DNA of 64,000 nucleotides from Rhizomys pruinosus (lineage: Eukaryota; Chordata; Mammalia; Rodentia; Spalacidae), in NCBI GenBank assembly GCA_009823505.1, contig VZQC01007107.1, positions 455,284 through 519,283 on the forward strand, in the 5' to 3' direction. Below the pieces are notes generated by a model that ran no database searches, was not told where the DNA came from, and saw only the letters and a program-made list of their open reading frames with translations. Of this stretch, positions 53,228 through 64,000 are shown in pieces (position 1 is the first letter of the stretch; every line of letters begins with the position of its first letter). The position numbers and the translations under genes are program-made.

Positions 53228-53372
53228 ACATATTATTTGTCTTAATCTTTTGCCCCATACTTGAAGTAAATACTATGATTATCCAGCCTATTTTAAAATA
53301 GGTCATCCCAGGCTTAGGGAAGTTAAGTTACTTGCCCCAGATCAAACCATTGGGACAGTGAAGGTATCTCTC
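53228..53372 (+). mobile_element. MIR SINE fragment
   Basis: 'tgattatccagcctattttaaaatagg ... cttagggaagttaagttacttgcccc' in MIR core order. Confidence 0.65.
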
Positions 53373-53988
53373 CCACCTGCCTGCCTCATAGATACGGCAC
53401 AGCAGCACGGATTCCACGCCACCTGTATCATTCCACATGAAACACAATGGAAGCAAGAAACACCATGTTTGGCCTCTCTGTGTTGTTCAAGCTGTCCTTC
53501 ATCACCAGCCCCTCGGGGCGTGCAGTGAAGGCTGGCAGATGATCACTTTGCCTTGGAACCAGGTTGCTCATGATGGTGACAGCTGTAGATCTGATGGGTC
53601 CACAGTGGAGGTCACCAATGGAGGTCATTAGGAGTAAAAGACGCCCAGCCAGGAGTTGCTTCTGATGCCAGTAGCTAGGAAGAGGAACCAGGGTGTTGCT
53701 CCAGTTGGGCTCAGTGAGAACTCATCCTTGCCAGCTGTAGGCCCTGGGACCCAGGTGGTGCCCATTATGCAAAGAACCAAAGCCAAGTTCAGTGGAGGGT
53801 CTGTGCCAGGTGGGCCTTGTCGGCCAACTGCTATGCTGGTACAGTCTGTGTGAAGCCTTCTGTGTGTCTGTCCTAGTCTCCAGCCAGGCTTGGAGGGACA
53901 GAAGCTGCACAGATTGGAGAGCTGGGTAAGGGCCTGTGCACAGCTGCATGCTGGGCCACTGGGTCCTGGTAATGGTGGGCTCCAGTAC
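53373..53988. other. Unique DNA, possible coding context
   Basis: Repeat-free. A minus frame ending at 53428 (…LVMKDSLNNTERPNMVFL…) has fair codon use but no defensible splice partner. A plus frame over the same bases is also open. Confidence 0.3.
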
Positions 53989-54099
53989 CTGCTGGCTCTT
54001 TCCAAAGGAGGACTCGCTGGCAGTGTTCCCCGAGGATTTCAGGAAGATAATCTCCCGGTCCTGGAAGAGGGTGTTGTCCCAGTTCCCAGAGCTGCCCTT
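53989..54099 (-). CDS. Candidate internal exon, unknown protein
   Basis: On the minus strand 111 bp (37 codons, phase 0-0) lie between an acceptor 'agtgaacagcag' and a donor GTACTG. Codons are strongly C/G-ending; the peptide includes GNWDNTLFQDREIIFLKSSG. The plus strand is open over the same bases (LFPKEDSLAVFPEDF) with similar codon bias, so the strand is not certain. Family not recognised. Confidence 0.3.
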
Positions 54100-55516
54100 C
54101 TGCTGTTCACTTCAGTATGCATGTCCCTCCCTCTGTCCTTCCCTCCATCCTTCCTTTCCTATGACATGTTCATAACCCAGGGCCTCACGCATGCTAAGAA
54201 CACATACCAAAAGGGGTTGGGGGTGCAGCTTTGGGATAAGTGTTAGGACATTGACCTTCTTATCAAGAAGAGGGAAGTCCTTACTACTTTAAGGAACTAC
54301 TTCCTGGAAGTTAGTAAGTAATAACTCCATTTACACACTTTCTAAGAGTCTTAGAGAAGGAAAGAGGGGAGGGAGCAAGCAACAGTTTTGTTCCCATCCC
54401 CGTGTTTGGAGCCATTCACCAAGCCTGTGGGCGGACAGCCTTGGCAGAGCCTGGGGGCTGGCAGCTTTGAGCAGACCAAGGGTACCTTTAAGGATTGGTG
54501 AGATTGGCCTGTGACCTGGGTCCCAGGGTGATGAGAACAGAAATTTACTCTGTAAGGTCCTCGTGGGACTGGGGCAATTTGTTTTCCTCTCCAACGCGTG
54601 TGGGGAGGTGCTCTACCCCCCCTTGCACTGAAGCCCAGTGAAGGGGAAAGATTGTCAGTGGATTCCTTGTGACCACTAGGGGTGGGCTTCAGAGAATAGG
54701 GGGACTGGCACTGCAGGCCCATCAGATGGAGATCAGACCCTAGATATACCCATATCTCAATGCCCCATTGAGCAGGAAGAAGAGGGCTGTTGAAAAGCCA
54801 GGGAGGCCTTCAGACAGGGCCCTGAGGCTCAGTTATGTGAGTCTATGGTGCATTCAGGTGGGAAGGACTGCCTTCAGGGAAAAGAGGCCCCGATTCTGAA
54901 GGACTGTGGGTGTAACTTTCAGCTGGCGCAGTTCAGAGAGCTTGGTGGAGTGGAAGCAGACTGCTCACAGCAGGGATGGAACAGAGGCCCCCCACCCCCG
55001 CCCCTTGCATCCAGAAGTGTGACTGCACTCTACAGGGCACCAGCATCCAGAACATCTGGAAGGGTTAGGCAGGCAAGTGGTCCCTATAAGGAATACTGCA
55101 GCTGCACTGGGAGACCCACCCTCAAGATGCTGGAGGGGATGAACACCCTTCACACCCCCACTTGGTTAGGTGTCTTCTCACCAAATGTGTTCCCCCCACC
55201 AAGGGCTTCACATCTCGTGGCCAGGTCTCTGCCCTCACCAGAGGGAGAGGTTGAATAGTAAACACAGCATGTCAGGGAGTACAAAAGGCCATCAGGGACC
55301 AGGAGGGGATCCAAGACACAGCCACCTGTCCAAAGAGGGGACACTGAGCCCCAGTGCTGAGGATGGGCCAGTGCTTCCTCCCTGCTCCCCTGCTAAGTGG
55401 TATTGCGGGTTTGGGGGAATCTCCCTGAAGGAGGATCGTTAGAATTTCAGATTCCCAAACCCATCCCTGAAATGTGAATTCTGAGGTGGCGTGGTGGTGG
55501 GTACAGGAAGCTCTTC
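54100..55516. other. Unique DNA, no gene recognised
   Basis: 1.4 kb with no repeat wording. Longer frames (54351-54722 minus, 54845-55258 plus) lack splice boundaries and codon bias. Confidence 0.4.
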
Positions 55517-55680
55517 TATTTATTTATTTATTTATTTTGGTCTTTTTGAGACAGGGTCTCCCTGTAGCCTCAGCTGTCCTGGAACTCACTCTGTAGACCA
55601 GGCTGGCCTTGAACTCACAAAGATCCACCTGCCTCTGCCTCCCAAGTGCTAGGATTAAAGGCGTGTGCCACCACGCCCAG
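55517..55680 (-). mobile_element. B1 SINE in an ATTT tract
   Basis: Reverse near-consensus B1 inserted in ATTT tetramers, which lie on both sides (55517-55537 and 55681-55733). Confidence 0.95.
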
Positions 55681-55683
55681 CAT

Positions 55684-55732
<49 letters not shown>

Positions 55733-55733
55733 A
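55681..55733. repeat. (ATTT)n microsatellite
   Basis: About 12 ATTT units, probably expanded from the B1 target repeat. Confidence 0.93.
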
Positions 55734-55844
55734 AACACCTCTAAAAGTCCCATAGACTCAGTGGGTGAGATTTTCTGTGCTCTCTCTCTGAAGCGCCTGA
55801 GGAAGGGCTGAGCTTCCTAACCAAATATGTGCAGACAGACAAAA

Positions 55845-55847
55845 CAC

Positions 55848-55882
<35 letters not shown>
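55845..55882. repeat. (AC)n microsatellite
   Basis: About 18 AC units. Confidence 0.95.
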
Positions 55883-55885
<3 letters not shown>

Positions 55886-56010
55886 TGAGGCAAGTACTAC
55901 TGTTCCACCCATTTTATAGGTGAGGAGACTAAGGTGTTCAGGGAGGTGAAATTGTTTGAGTCACAAGCTGCTACACAATGGAACCAGGTTTTGGCCCAGT
56001 GCACCTCCCT
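55886..56010 (+). mobile_element. MIR SINE fragment
   Basis: 'cccattttataggtgaggagactaaggtgttcagggaggtgaaattg' gives the MIR centre. Confidence 0.7.
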
Positions 56011-57299
56011 GAGGTGGTGGTGGTCTAGATATCCAGGAAGTGATTTAGACATGCGATGCAAAGGGAGTCAGCCACACAGGACAATAAACTCCAGGTTATG
56101 AGTCAGCAGGGACCATACTGAAGATTTCAGAGGAGATAAAGGTCTGGAGAGATTCCAAGGGTTGGTCCAGCTGCAGTGGGAAGAAGTTCACAGAAGATGG
56201 CAGATAGACGCAGGTGGATCAGCTTGCCCAGGAGGAAGCAGATGTCAGACACACATGGCCATGAATGGGAGGTGAAGACAGCTCTTGCTTTGGATTCCTG
56301 TGTTTGACATCAGGCTCCCCACCCAGAGCAGAGCCAAGGAAATAGATCCCGGGGACCAGCATTTGTCAGGAAATGAATACCAAACACATGGCAAACTGGA
56401 GGTTTCAGATTCAACCTATATAAGGATGGCAAGCAGCTCAACTAAAAAACAAAATAGGCAGGGGTGGAGATGCGGCTCAATCGGCTGCATTCCACCCACC
56501 TCCCCCAAGGTCCCAGTTTGTGCATGGCAGTGGTTTTGCTTCTGTGTTGGATTGATGCTGGGGACAGGAGAGGTTTCTGTCATTTGCAATGTCTAGTCTG
56601 GGAGACTGATTCTCAGGAATGGACTTCCCTCCTCCCTTGATGGCCAGCTATGTTCTTGACTCCACACAAGGTCCTATCCACTTGACATTGGACCACTCCC
56701 ATTAACAAAAACCTCCAAGAGGTTTTTCATAATTTTTTATTACTCTTATACAACCCCAGTGCATCTTTACCTGCTAAACCGAATTGAACTTCTGGAGATA
56801 AAAATCAGTCTTGGAAGTTAAAAAAAAATAGTACGTAGAATCTTCCTATGACTTGTGACCTCTCTGGCCACAGGTTCCTGGCTTTTAACAGTACCAGGTA
56901 TCAACTCCATCTTGTAAAGCAGGCCTTACGTTCAGTCATAAAGTGGTTGGTTACTCCCATAATATTCATGCCACTATTACATCAGTTGGCATATCTTGCC
57001 ACAGTCATTATTATTGCTCACAGGGTTCACAACTGGGTAAGGTTGATGATTACTTTTCTCTGTCAGCAAATGCATAGTACCTTCTGGTACGTAAATCTAG
57101 GCTGCAGAGATGAAGCTTCCAGGTCAATACTAGCTTGATTTCTCTGTGTTTGTTCTATGACTATGTATGTAATGTCTTCAGCAATAGGGTCTCACTATGA
57201 AGGTCTAGAGGGTAACCAAGAGTAGATGCAATAGCCAGTATTGTTTGAGGATCTATGGGACACCCACTGGTCAACAGCTCCAAAAGAAGGCATCCATTC
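56011..57299. other. Unique DNA, no gene recognised
   Basis: 1.3 kb. A possible ID-like remnant ('gatgcggctcaatcggctgc') near 56469; otherwise nothing seen. Confidence 0.35.
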
Positions 57300-57880
57300 C
57301 TAGCATTGAATTTTTTTTTTTTTTTGCTAGTCTGTGGTGTCTAGTAGGGGCATTGTCTCCCCATTACACAGTAATACCATTAAATTATTTTTATCTTTTA
57401 TAGGCATATATTTTAAGAATATATATACAGTAGTAGGTTTCCATACTTTTCCAGAGGCCTTTAGTGTTAGTTATCCCTCTTCTTCCTCTTTCTCCTCCTT
57501 TGCCCTGCCTGCCCTCCCATTTCCCATCCCATTTAAGCCTTCCTATTCCATTATTCCCCTCACTACCTTTGTACTACTGTATTCTATCTCTCCTCCCATG
57601 AACCCCACACATATGGCCCCTTATTAGTTTTCTGACCTCTATGGATTTTGCAGTTGAAACACACTTATCTAAAGATTTGAAGCTAGCATCCAGACATGAG
57701 AGGCAACAGATAGTGTTTGTCTTCCTGTGATTGTTTCTAGTTCCATCCATTTACTCATGAGTTTTAAATTTTAATTTTCACAACAGTTGAATAATACTCC
57801 ATTGCATAAATGTACCATAATTCCATTATCCATTCCTCAGTTTAGAACATCTAGGTTTTTTCTATTTACTGGTTATTGTG
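57300..57880 (-). mobile_element. LINE-1 3' end, minus strand
   Basis: T-run at left, then the L1 3' UTR pyrimidine-rich wording ('cccatgaaccccacacatatggccccttattag') and ORF2-end wording ('ctagttccatccatttactc ... gaataatactccattgcataaatgtacc'). Short, 5'-truncated and old. Confidence 0.78.
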
Positions 57881-57881
57881 G

Positions 57882-58030
57882 ATTGATTTATTCTTATTTT
57901 ATGTGTATGAGTGTTTTGGTTGCATGTACACAAATGCACAATGTTGTGCAATGCCTGTGGAAGCCAAAAGCAGGCACTGGATCCCTGAAACTGACTGTCG
58001 TCCTTCGAAAGACTGACCTCGGACATTAAA
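57882..58030 (-). mobile_element. B2 SINE fragment
   Basis: Reverse B2 tail half ('ttatgtgtatgagtgttttggttgcatgtac'), without its head. Confidence 0.7.
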
Positions 58031-58179
58031 CACCTTCTTCCTTCACTGAGGGGCATCTGCTTGCCCAGTATTAGAAACTTAACTGTTGTACTTCTGTGGG
58101 AAAAGGAGGAGCCAGGGGAATCAGCTGCCCTTCCCAACCAGCAGCTGGCCTGGGCTGTGTGAGGAGGAGGAGCTAAGCG

Positions 58180-58540
58180 TATGTATTAGTCACTTTTCTG
58201 TTGCTGTGATAAAGCACCATGACCAAGGAACTTATAAAAGGAAGAGTATTTGAGCTTACGATTGGCGGTTCCAGGGAATTAGTCCATTGTGGCGGGAGGC
58301 GTGGCGGCTGGATCTGGAGCAGCAAACAGAGGGTCACATCTCGAAAAGAACACAGGAAGCAGAGAGGAAGCAACTGTATACCACGAGGCTTGTTAAACTC
58401 ACTAAGCCTGCCCCCAGCAACGCACTTCCTCTAGCACGGCCACACCCTCCAAGGCCTCCAAAAACAGCGCCACCAACTGGAGACAAATGTCTGAATACCT
58501 AGAGCCTATGGGGGACACTCATCCTAACCACCACAGCGTA
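58180..58540 (+). repeat. Rodent dispersed repeat
   Basis: 'gtattagtcacttttctgttgctgtgataaagcaccatgacc ... cctgcccccagcaacgcacttcctc ... cagcgccaccaactggagac ... gagcctatgggggacac'. Confidence 0.6.
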
Positions 58541-58694
58541 CATAGCAGAAAACGCTATGAGCTGGGCCCCTCCTCTCATCTGCCATCCCCCCATACTGGA
58601 CATATGTGCATACCCCTGTCTCTCTGAATCTGTTTTGTCTCTCTGACTTTGTTTCCGCTCTCTTTTTTTTTCTTTTTATTTTTTTTTATTATTA

Positions 58695-58845
58695 TTTTTT
58701 TCGGTCTTTTCGAGACAGGGTCTTCCTGTAGCCCCAGCTGTCCTGGAACTCACTCTGTAGACCAGGCTGGCCTTGAACTCACAGACATCCACCTGCCTCT
58801 GCCTCCCAAGTGCTACGATTAAAGGCATGCGCCACCACGCCCGGC
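58695..58845 (-). mobile_element. B1 SINE
   Basis: Reverse near-consensus B1 behind a T/A-rich lead. Confidence 0.93.
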
Positions 58846-58904
58846 TGTTTCCTCTTTCTTATGTGGGTATGTATGTGCAGGTATGCATGCACTTGGAGGC
58901 CTGT

Positions 58905-59270
58905 GCTGGATAGCTTCAGCTGTCCGCTTAACACACCTAACCGGGAACCCAGTTAGGGAATTTCCTCTAGCAATTGCTCTGTGGACCTATCTGTGAAGCA
59001 TTTTCTTGATTGTTGAGTGATGTGGGAGGGCCCAGCCCACTGTGGGTAGTACCAGCCCTGTGTTGTATAAGAAAGTAAGCTGAGCACCAGAAGAACAGGC
59101 CAGTAAGCACCTGCCTCCAGGTTCTTGCCCTGAGTTCCTGCCCCAGCTTCCCTCAGTGAACTGTGACCAGAACATGTAAGCCAAATGCCCCTTTTCCTCC
59201 CCAAGGTGGTTTTGATCAGAGTGTTTTTAATTTTTTTTATCACAGCAATAGAAATCCAAACTAGAACAAG
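58905..59270 (-). repeat. Rodent dispersed repeat (same family as 34440-34850)
   Basis: Shares 'gggcccagcc', 'cctgcctccaggttcttgccctgagttcctgcc' and 'cttttcctccccaa' in the same order as 34440-34850. Confidence 0.6.
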
Positions 59271-59314
59271 GTCCACAGTTAACATCAGATGTTCTCTTCA
59301 GTCTCTCTCCACCT

Positions 59315-59502
59315 TATTTTTGAGAAAGGATCTCTCACTAAACCAGAGCTCACTGGTCGGCTAGACTACCTGGCCTGCAAATAGCCTCATTCCTCTGGCT
59401 CTCCGGTGCTGGGACTACAGGTGCATGCAGCCACACCTAGCTTCTTATGTGGGGTCTGAGGATCTGACTCAGCACTTTACCAGCCGAGCCATCTCTCCAC
59501 CC
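59315..59502 (-). mobile_element. B3 SINE
   Basis: Reverse B3 ('gaaaggatctctcactaaaccagagctcactgg ... agcactttaccagccgagccatctctcc'). Confidence 0.75.
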
Positions 59503-60016
59503 TCATCACCCTCTTGAAGAGAATGTGCAGTCCACTCTAGACTGAGGATGTCATTTTTTACTTTGATGACTTAAACTACAAGTTCAAGTTCAATACAGAG
59601 AGGCAGAACAGACATGGCATGGAAGTCACTGGCCCTGTATTCTGAGAACCTGCTGGGCAGGAACGGAAGAGGTGTAGCCATAGCTGGGAAGTCCCTCCTT
59701 GACCCCTGGGGGGGACTGTCAGGTCCACTGGTAGCAGTGGCTCTGACTACACCCCTTGGGAGAGGACTATCAGCCCTGGGTCATATGCAAAGTTAACATT
59801 GGAGAGTTTGCTTACATAGAGGGTACATAGCATGCATAGGCTGATTTGCTGTCTATACAGTCTTGGGGACCCCTAGTTATTTAATGCTTGAACAATCAAA
59901 ATCTTGGCTACTTTGAGCTCATTAATTTTCTGATCAGAAAATGCCCTAAAAATGTCATCGGGTTCTTATTAGAAACCAAAGATACTTACTACATGATTTT
60001 AATTATATGACTTTCA
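59503..60016. other. Unique DNA, no gene recognised
   Basis: No recognised repeat or exon. Confidence 0.35.
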
Positions 60017-60019
60017 AGA

Positions 60020-60245
60020 AGAGGCAAAATGGGGAGATGCTCAGTCCGTGAAGTGCTTGCAGCATCAGCATGAACAACTGACTGACTTAGATGACCAGAA
60101 CCCCCACAAAAAAGCCAGGTGTGGTGGCATGAGGTTGTAATCTTAGCCCAGAGGAGATGGGGACAAAGGATTCCTGGGGGTGGCCAGTCCTCTTGTCCAG
60201 CTGAATTGGCAAGTTCCAGGCCAGTGGAAGACACTGCATTCAAAA
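60020..60245 (+). mobile_element. B3 SINE, diverged
   Basis: Forward B3 with insertions ('tggggagatgctcagtccgtgaagtgcttgcagc ... aaaaagccaggtgtggtggcatg'). Confidence 0.7.
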
Positions 60246-60325
60246 GATAGCATTTTAAGGAATGATATGTGAGCTTGACCTCTGGCTTCCACACATAAGT
60301 GCACTTGCAGGCACATATGTGTGTC

Positions 60326-60330
<5 letters not shown>

Positions 60331-60364
<34 letters not shown>
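60331..60364. repeat. (AC)n microsatellite
   Basis: 17 AC units. Confidence 0.95.
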
Positions 60365-60368
<4 letters not shown>

Positions 60369-60434
60369 GCACGATCAAACGATGATGCCATTGGCCCCCC
60401 CCCCCGAAACTCCCTTTGATTTGGAATCTGACAA

Positions 60435-60545
60435 GAAGACAGAAAGACTCAGAGGCTAAGGCATTTGCCTCAAGTCACACAGCCATCGAGAGCAGAGACA
60501 GGACCTGAACCCAGGTCTGCTACTTTGCAGGCCAGGAAGTTCTCA
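60435..60545 (+). mobile_element. MIR SINE fragment
   Basis: 'gaagacagaaagactcagaggctaaggcatttgcctcaagtcacacagcc ... cctgaacccaggtctgc' gives the MIR 3' core. Confidence 0.75.
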
Positions 60546-60599
60546 CTCCTGACTCCAGGAGGGAGCAGTAGACATCCCCTCCCAGTTAGCAAATGCAGC

Positions 60600-60760
60600 T
60601 TCCCTTTCTCTGATTTTAATTAGCATATACAAAACATAGTGCCAATCTAATTATAATTAGACCACCAGAAGGCTGATGATACCTTAAATTTAGATTAAGG
60701 AGCTGTTGTTTTCAATTAGGCATGGTTGTAAAGCACTGTGACAGTTTTCCTGCTTTCCGA
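60600..60760. promoter_or_regulatory. AT-rich candidate regulatory element
   Basis: Non-repeat AT-rich island with TTTTAATTAGC, the palindrome CTAATTATAATTAG, TTTAGATTAAGG and TTCAATTAGG: five homeodomain-type ATTA/TAAT cores in ~120 bp. Confidence 0.35.
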
Positions 60761-60805
60761 GAAACTTCCTTCTATGTGTAATGACCCACTTCCCTACTTC
60801 ATTCT

Positions 60806-60918
60806 TTTTTTTTTTTTTTTTTTTTCTTTTCGAGACAGGGTCTCTCTGTAGCCCCAGTTGTCCTGGAACTCACTCTGTAGACCAGGTTGGCCTTGAACTC
60901 ACAAAGATCCGCCTGCCT
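60806..60918 (-). mobile_element. B1 SINE, truncated
   Basis: Reverse B1 ending at 'gatccgcctgcc', lacking its final ~40 bases. TTCATTCTT stands on both sides. Confidence 0.9.
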
Positions 60919-60931
60919 TCATTCTTTTATT

Positions 60932-61180
60932 TATAACTTTTTTTTAAATTTTATTTATTTCTGTATGTGTATGAATGTACTGTCTGCATGCAAGTCTGTG
61001 CACCCGTGTCATGCAATGCCATGGAGGTCAGAAGAGGGTGTCGGACTCCCCTGGAGCTGGAGTTCTCCTGGAATTGGAGTCCCAGACGGTTCTTGGCTGC
61101 CATGTGGGTGCTGGGGATCGAACCTGGGTCCTCTGTAAGAGCGGTCGGCGCTCTTAACCACTAGGCCATCTCTCCAGCCC
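60932..61180 (-). mobile_element. B2 SINE, 17-bp-duplication subfamily
   Basis: Reverse B2 with the 17-bp doublet, inserted at the truncated B1 edge; CTGCCTTCATTCTT flanks it at about 60914 and 61181. Confidence 0.96.
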
Positions 61181-61195
61181 CTGCCTTCATTCTTG

Positions 61196-61506
61196 AGTCA
61201 ACGGTTAGCACCATCCATTCTATAGGGTCCTTCTGGAAGACCATAGTGGGGGCTGCAGCAAAAGGCCGAGGGATCAGCTCCCTGTGCTTATGTCCCAGCT
61301 CCTCTTACCTTTGTGGGATTTCCTCTACTTGCTTAGCCTCAGGTACCTCCTAGGCTTCTTGTGAAGATTAAGTAAGATAGCTCAAGAGATGGGCTTAGCA
61401 GTGTGTCTCATGTGGAGTCAGCAGGCAGTAGGTTTTGCTAATGTTATCATGGCTGTTACATTCACCTGTGATTTACACACCTGGAGAAGCTGCTAGTGCC
61501 TTTCCA
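61196..61506. other. Unique DNA, no feature
   Basis: Nothing recognised. Confidence 0.35.
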
Positions 61507-61674
61507 TTTTTTTTTTTGTTTTTTTTTTTGTTGTTGTTTTTTTGTCTTTTTGAGACAGGGTCTCCCTGTTGCCCCAGCTGGTCTGGAACTCACTCTGTAA
61601 ACCAGGCTGACCTTGAATTCTGCCTGGCTCTGGCTCTTGAATGCTGGGAATAAAGGCGTGCACCACCACACCCA
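61507..61674 (-). mobile_element. B1 SINE with internal deletion
   Basis: Reverse B1 missing the 'cacagagatctgcctg' block between 'ccttgaa' and 'ctgcctggctctgg'. Confidence 0.88.
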
Positions 61675-62084
61675 GTGGTTCCACGTTGAGTCCAAAGACA
61701 GCTGGAGTTGTGGAAAAAGCACCTATGCATGTCTGGCACAACAGCAGGTGTACAGTGAATATTAGTTACACTTTTTGACCTAGAATCCATCTAGCCACCT
61801 CATGACCTGTCTGTCCATTTCCTTTCTTGTCAAGCCTCAGAAGGATGCTGCCACTACTGTGGGGGAACTGTGCCCCAAGACAGACTCGCCATTTAGATAG
61901 AGGTTCTGTGGATTGCAGGGAGATCTCTGCTTCTTGACAACATAGCTTCCTCAAAATGTTGGACCAGATGGTTGCACAGAAATTGAACAATGAGACCACA
62001 TGGTCTTAAGAGGCTGGGCTAGTCTCAAAAAAACTAAAATATTGCAAAGTCCACAACTATAGCGGTCTTTTTAGACAATTGGTG
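61675..62084. other. Unique DNA, no feature
   Basis: Nothing recognised. Confidence 0.35.
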
Positions 62085-62237
62085 GCTGTGTTTTGTTGCC
62101 TCCAACCTGTTTTTGAGATAGCCCAAGCTGATGTGGAACTCACTATGTAACCCAGGCTAGCCTCCAACTCATAGCAATCATCCTGCCTCAGACTCACAGA
62201 TGCTGAGATTACAGGTGTGAGCAACCATGCCTGGCTA
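62085..62237 (-). mobile_element. B1 SINE, old
   Basis: Reverse B1 with many substitutions ('gtaacccaggctagcctccaactc ... gagcaaccatgcctggc'). Confidence 0.7.
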
Positions 62238-62449
62238 TAAGAATGTAATGTTGCTCTTTACAATGAAAACACATGACCAGCTGAAGCCCAGTGAATGACC
62301 AATAGAAATTAAAATAACTTGCCTCAGCTCTGATGGTTGACCTATACCTAAGCTGGATTATCTTTTTAGTTTTATTTTAAAAAGAAAATGATTGTATTGA
62401 TTCATCTAGTTTTCCATTTTCTATTCATTTTTATAAAACAATGAAGGAT

Positions 62450-62661
62450 GGGACTGGAGAGATGGCCCAGTAGTTAAGAATGTTTTCTGTCTTTGCAGAG
62501 GGCCCTAGATTGCCTCCCAGAGCCCATATAAGGGGGCCACAGCTGCCTGTAACTCCAGATCCAGGGGCTTTGAGGCCCTCTTCTGGTCTCCTCAGGCACA
62601 CAGACATATATAGGCACACAGGCACACATACAGACAGACACACACACACAAATAAAATAAG
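62450..62661 (+). mobile_element. B2 SINE
   Basis: Forward B2 starting GGGACTGGAGAGATGGCCC, with a CA-rich stretch and AATAAAATAAG tail. Confidence 0.88.
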
Positions 62662-64000
62662 CCATGAGGGAAAGGTGTCAACACTGTCCTGTGTGCTGGC
62701 AGCGGCAGCACGGAGCCAAAGCTGGAAATGTCTGGGGTGAGAGTACGAAGGGCAACTTCCTGTAGGCTGCATGAGCACACTGTGTGTGACAGAAACAGAA
62801 GCTGGGATTCATTTGTATGGCCTCCTCTGACATATGGCAAGATAGAAACCAACTCTTCCCAGAAAATCAGCATGACCATAAAAGGAACTCTGGCCTCTAC
62901 CCAGGATTGATCCCTGGACAGCGTTGGTGCCACGTTCAAGAAGCATCTTGATCCAAACACTGGGAATGCTGATGAGACTGGCCTGGATTGACCGGCCGTG
63001 AAAAGCCAGGTATCTTGTACTCACTGGTGCCAATCATGAATACCACAGCACCTGCTGTGCTGGCTGATGGCAGAGAGCCAGTCTGGCATTTCAACTCCAT
63101 CAGAGCAGACCTTGCAGGCCACAGCTGAGCTACATTAGGCCTGTGTACCCTCTTCCACTAAAACGCCATGGGGGATTGGACACACTGTGTCACTCAGTGG
63201 CATTTCATCACCCCAATTGCATGGAGTGACCTGGAACACATTGACATACCGCCCATCTCCAAACTCCCCTGGAACCCTCTGACAGTCCTTCATTCCTTTT
63301 TTCTTGCACAGCCCCAGACTCTTCACTGTGACTTCTAGAACTCTTACTCCATAGTCAGCACAATTTTTTTTTGTATTTTGCTTCAAATTCTCCTCTCAGG
63401 TCCTTGCCTTACCTTGATTTAACAATCCTCTGAGCACCACCTCCTGAAGGCACACCATATTCCTGACAGGAAGATGTGGTGCTGCCTTCTTTGCTTCCAT
63501 TCTGTTCTTTCCCTTCCCTCCTAAGCCTTACACCACTGAAGTTTTCCACCTCATCTCCTAAGAGTAACCATCTCCTGGTCTCCAGGTGGCAGCCACCCTC
63601 TCATTTTCTTTTCTGGGTTGCCTTTATCTGTACACCAGCTCCTATCATTCTCACAGGGAAGCTTCAATTCCCTGATGGGTAGTCCTCCTCTTCCTCTGCC
63701 GTCTTATGTCCCTGGTATCCTCCCCAGGCCCCTTTCTTACAATTGTAACAGTAATCCCAATGGAGATTCCTCTGTTTGTCTTACTAGTCGTTAGATGTTC
63801 ATCTAAAAAAATGTTTAAATAACACAATTCCTGTTCCCCCCATGGTAAACACGTTTATGACGAAATATGTGTAAAATATATGATATATATGGTAAAATAT
63901 CAGACATTACATCCTGTCTGTCTAGGTGCTTTTTGGATAGGCTGGATAAGTAATAAAAAGTCATATATAATTCATAAATTATATTTACTTCATGAGAGTT
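62662..64000. other. Unique DNA to window end, no gene recognised
   Basis: 1.3 kb without recognised repeats. Small frames at 62592-63386 (minus) overlap one another and have no splice support. The last 150 bases are very AT-rich. Confidence 0.35.

Noticed and set aside
60975..61157. Small conserved peptide frames shared with 39815 and 11062
   Set aside because: The similarity comes from the shared B2 SINE sequence.

Overview
This is non-coding nuclear DNA from a muroid rodent. It is packed with B1, B2, B3 and B4 SINEs, and it also holds a rodent LINE-1, MaLR/MLT1-type and ERV-type LTRs, old MIR SINEs and long microsatellites. The B2 copies share a 17-bp internal duplication that I do not recall from mouse or rat B2, so the species is probably a muroid outside Mus and Rattus (inference). 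I recognise no complete protein gene, tRNA, rRNA, CRISPR array or bacterial-type feature. Nearly all open frames here are SINE, microsatellite or minisatellite read-throughs.

The dominant structure is a ~14-kb head-to-tail duplication. Copy A is 2305-16787 and copy B is 16789-30760, joined by one N at 16788. Unique sequence matches almost base for base, including an AT-rich putative conserved element, MIRs and an MLT1 LTR. Differences pile up inside SINEs, homopolymers and microsatellites, where copy A looks corrupted. The 37-bp minisatellite also has 12 more units in copy A. This pattern suggests that two versions of one locus were placed in tandem by the assembler, although a real recent duplication cannot be excluded from sequence alone.

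Layout: 1-2304 is nested SINEs in an old rodent repeat. 2305-30760 is the duplicated block. 30761-35610 is a dense SINE cluster, a MaLR fragment, a GC-rich segment with a CTCF-like core, and a minisatellite grown from a B2 head. 35610-39275 is mostly unique DNA with a solo LTR bounded by TGTTAGG...CCTAACA. 39276-46260 has a GGCAGC array, B2/B4/B1 copies, a minus-strand LTR with a duplicated block, and one candidate orphan exon (45451-45639). 46587-51840 is a minus-strand L1 with a decayed or badly sequenced ORF2, interrupted by a B2 and by a 141-bp near-pure poly-C tract that is probably artificial. 51900-57300 is an MLT1 LTR with nested SINEs, then mostly unique DNA with a second candidate exon (53989-54099). 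57300-64000 is an L1 3' end, more SINEs and rodent repeats, and an AT-rich island.

No novel multi-gene system is visible. The most useful observations are the probable false duplication, the poly-C artefact, the lineage-specific B2 subfamily, the SINE-derived minisatellite, the two candidate exons and the two AT-rich candidate regulatory elements.
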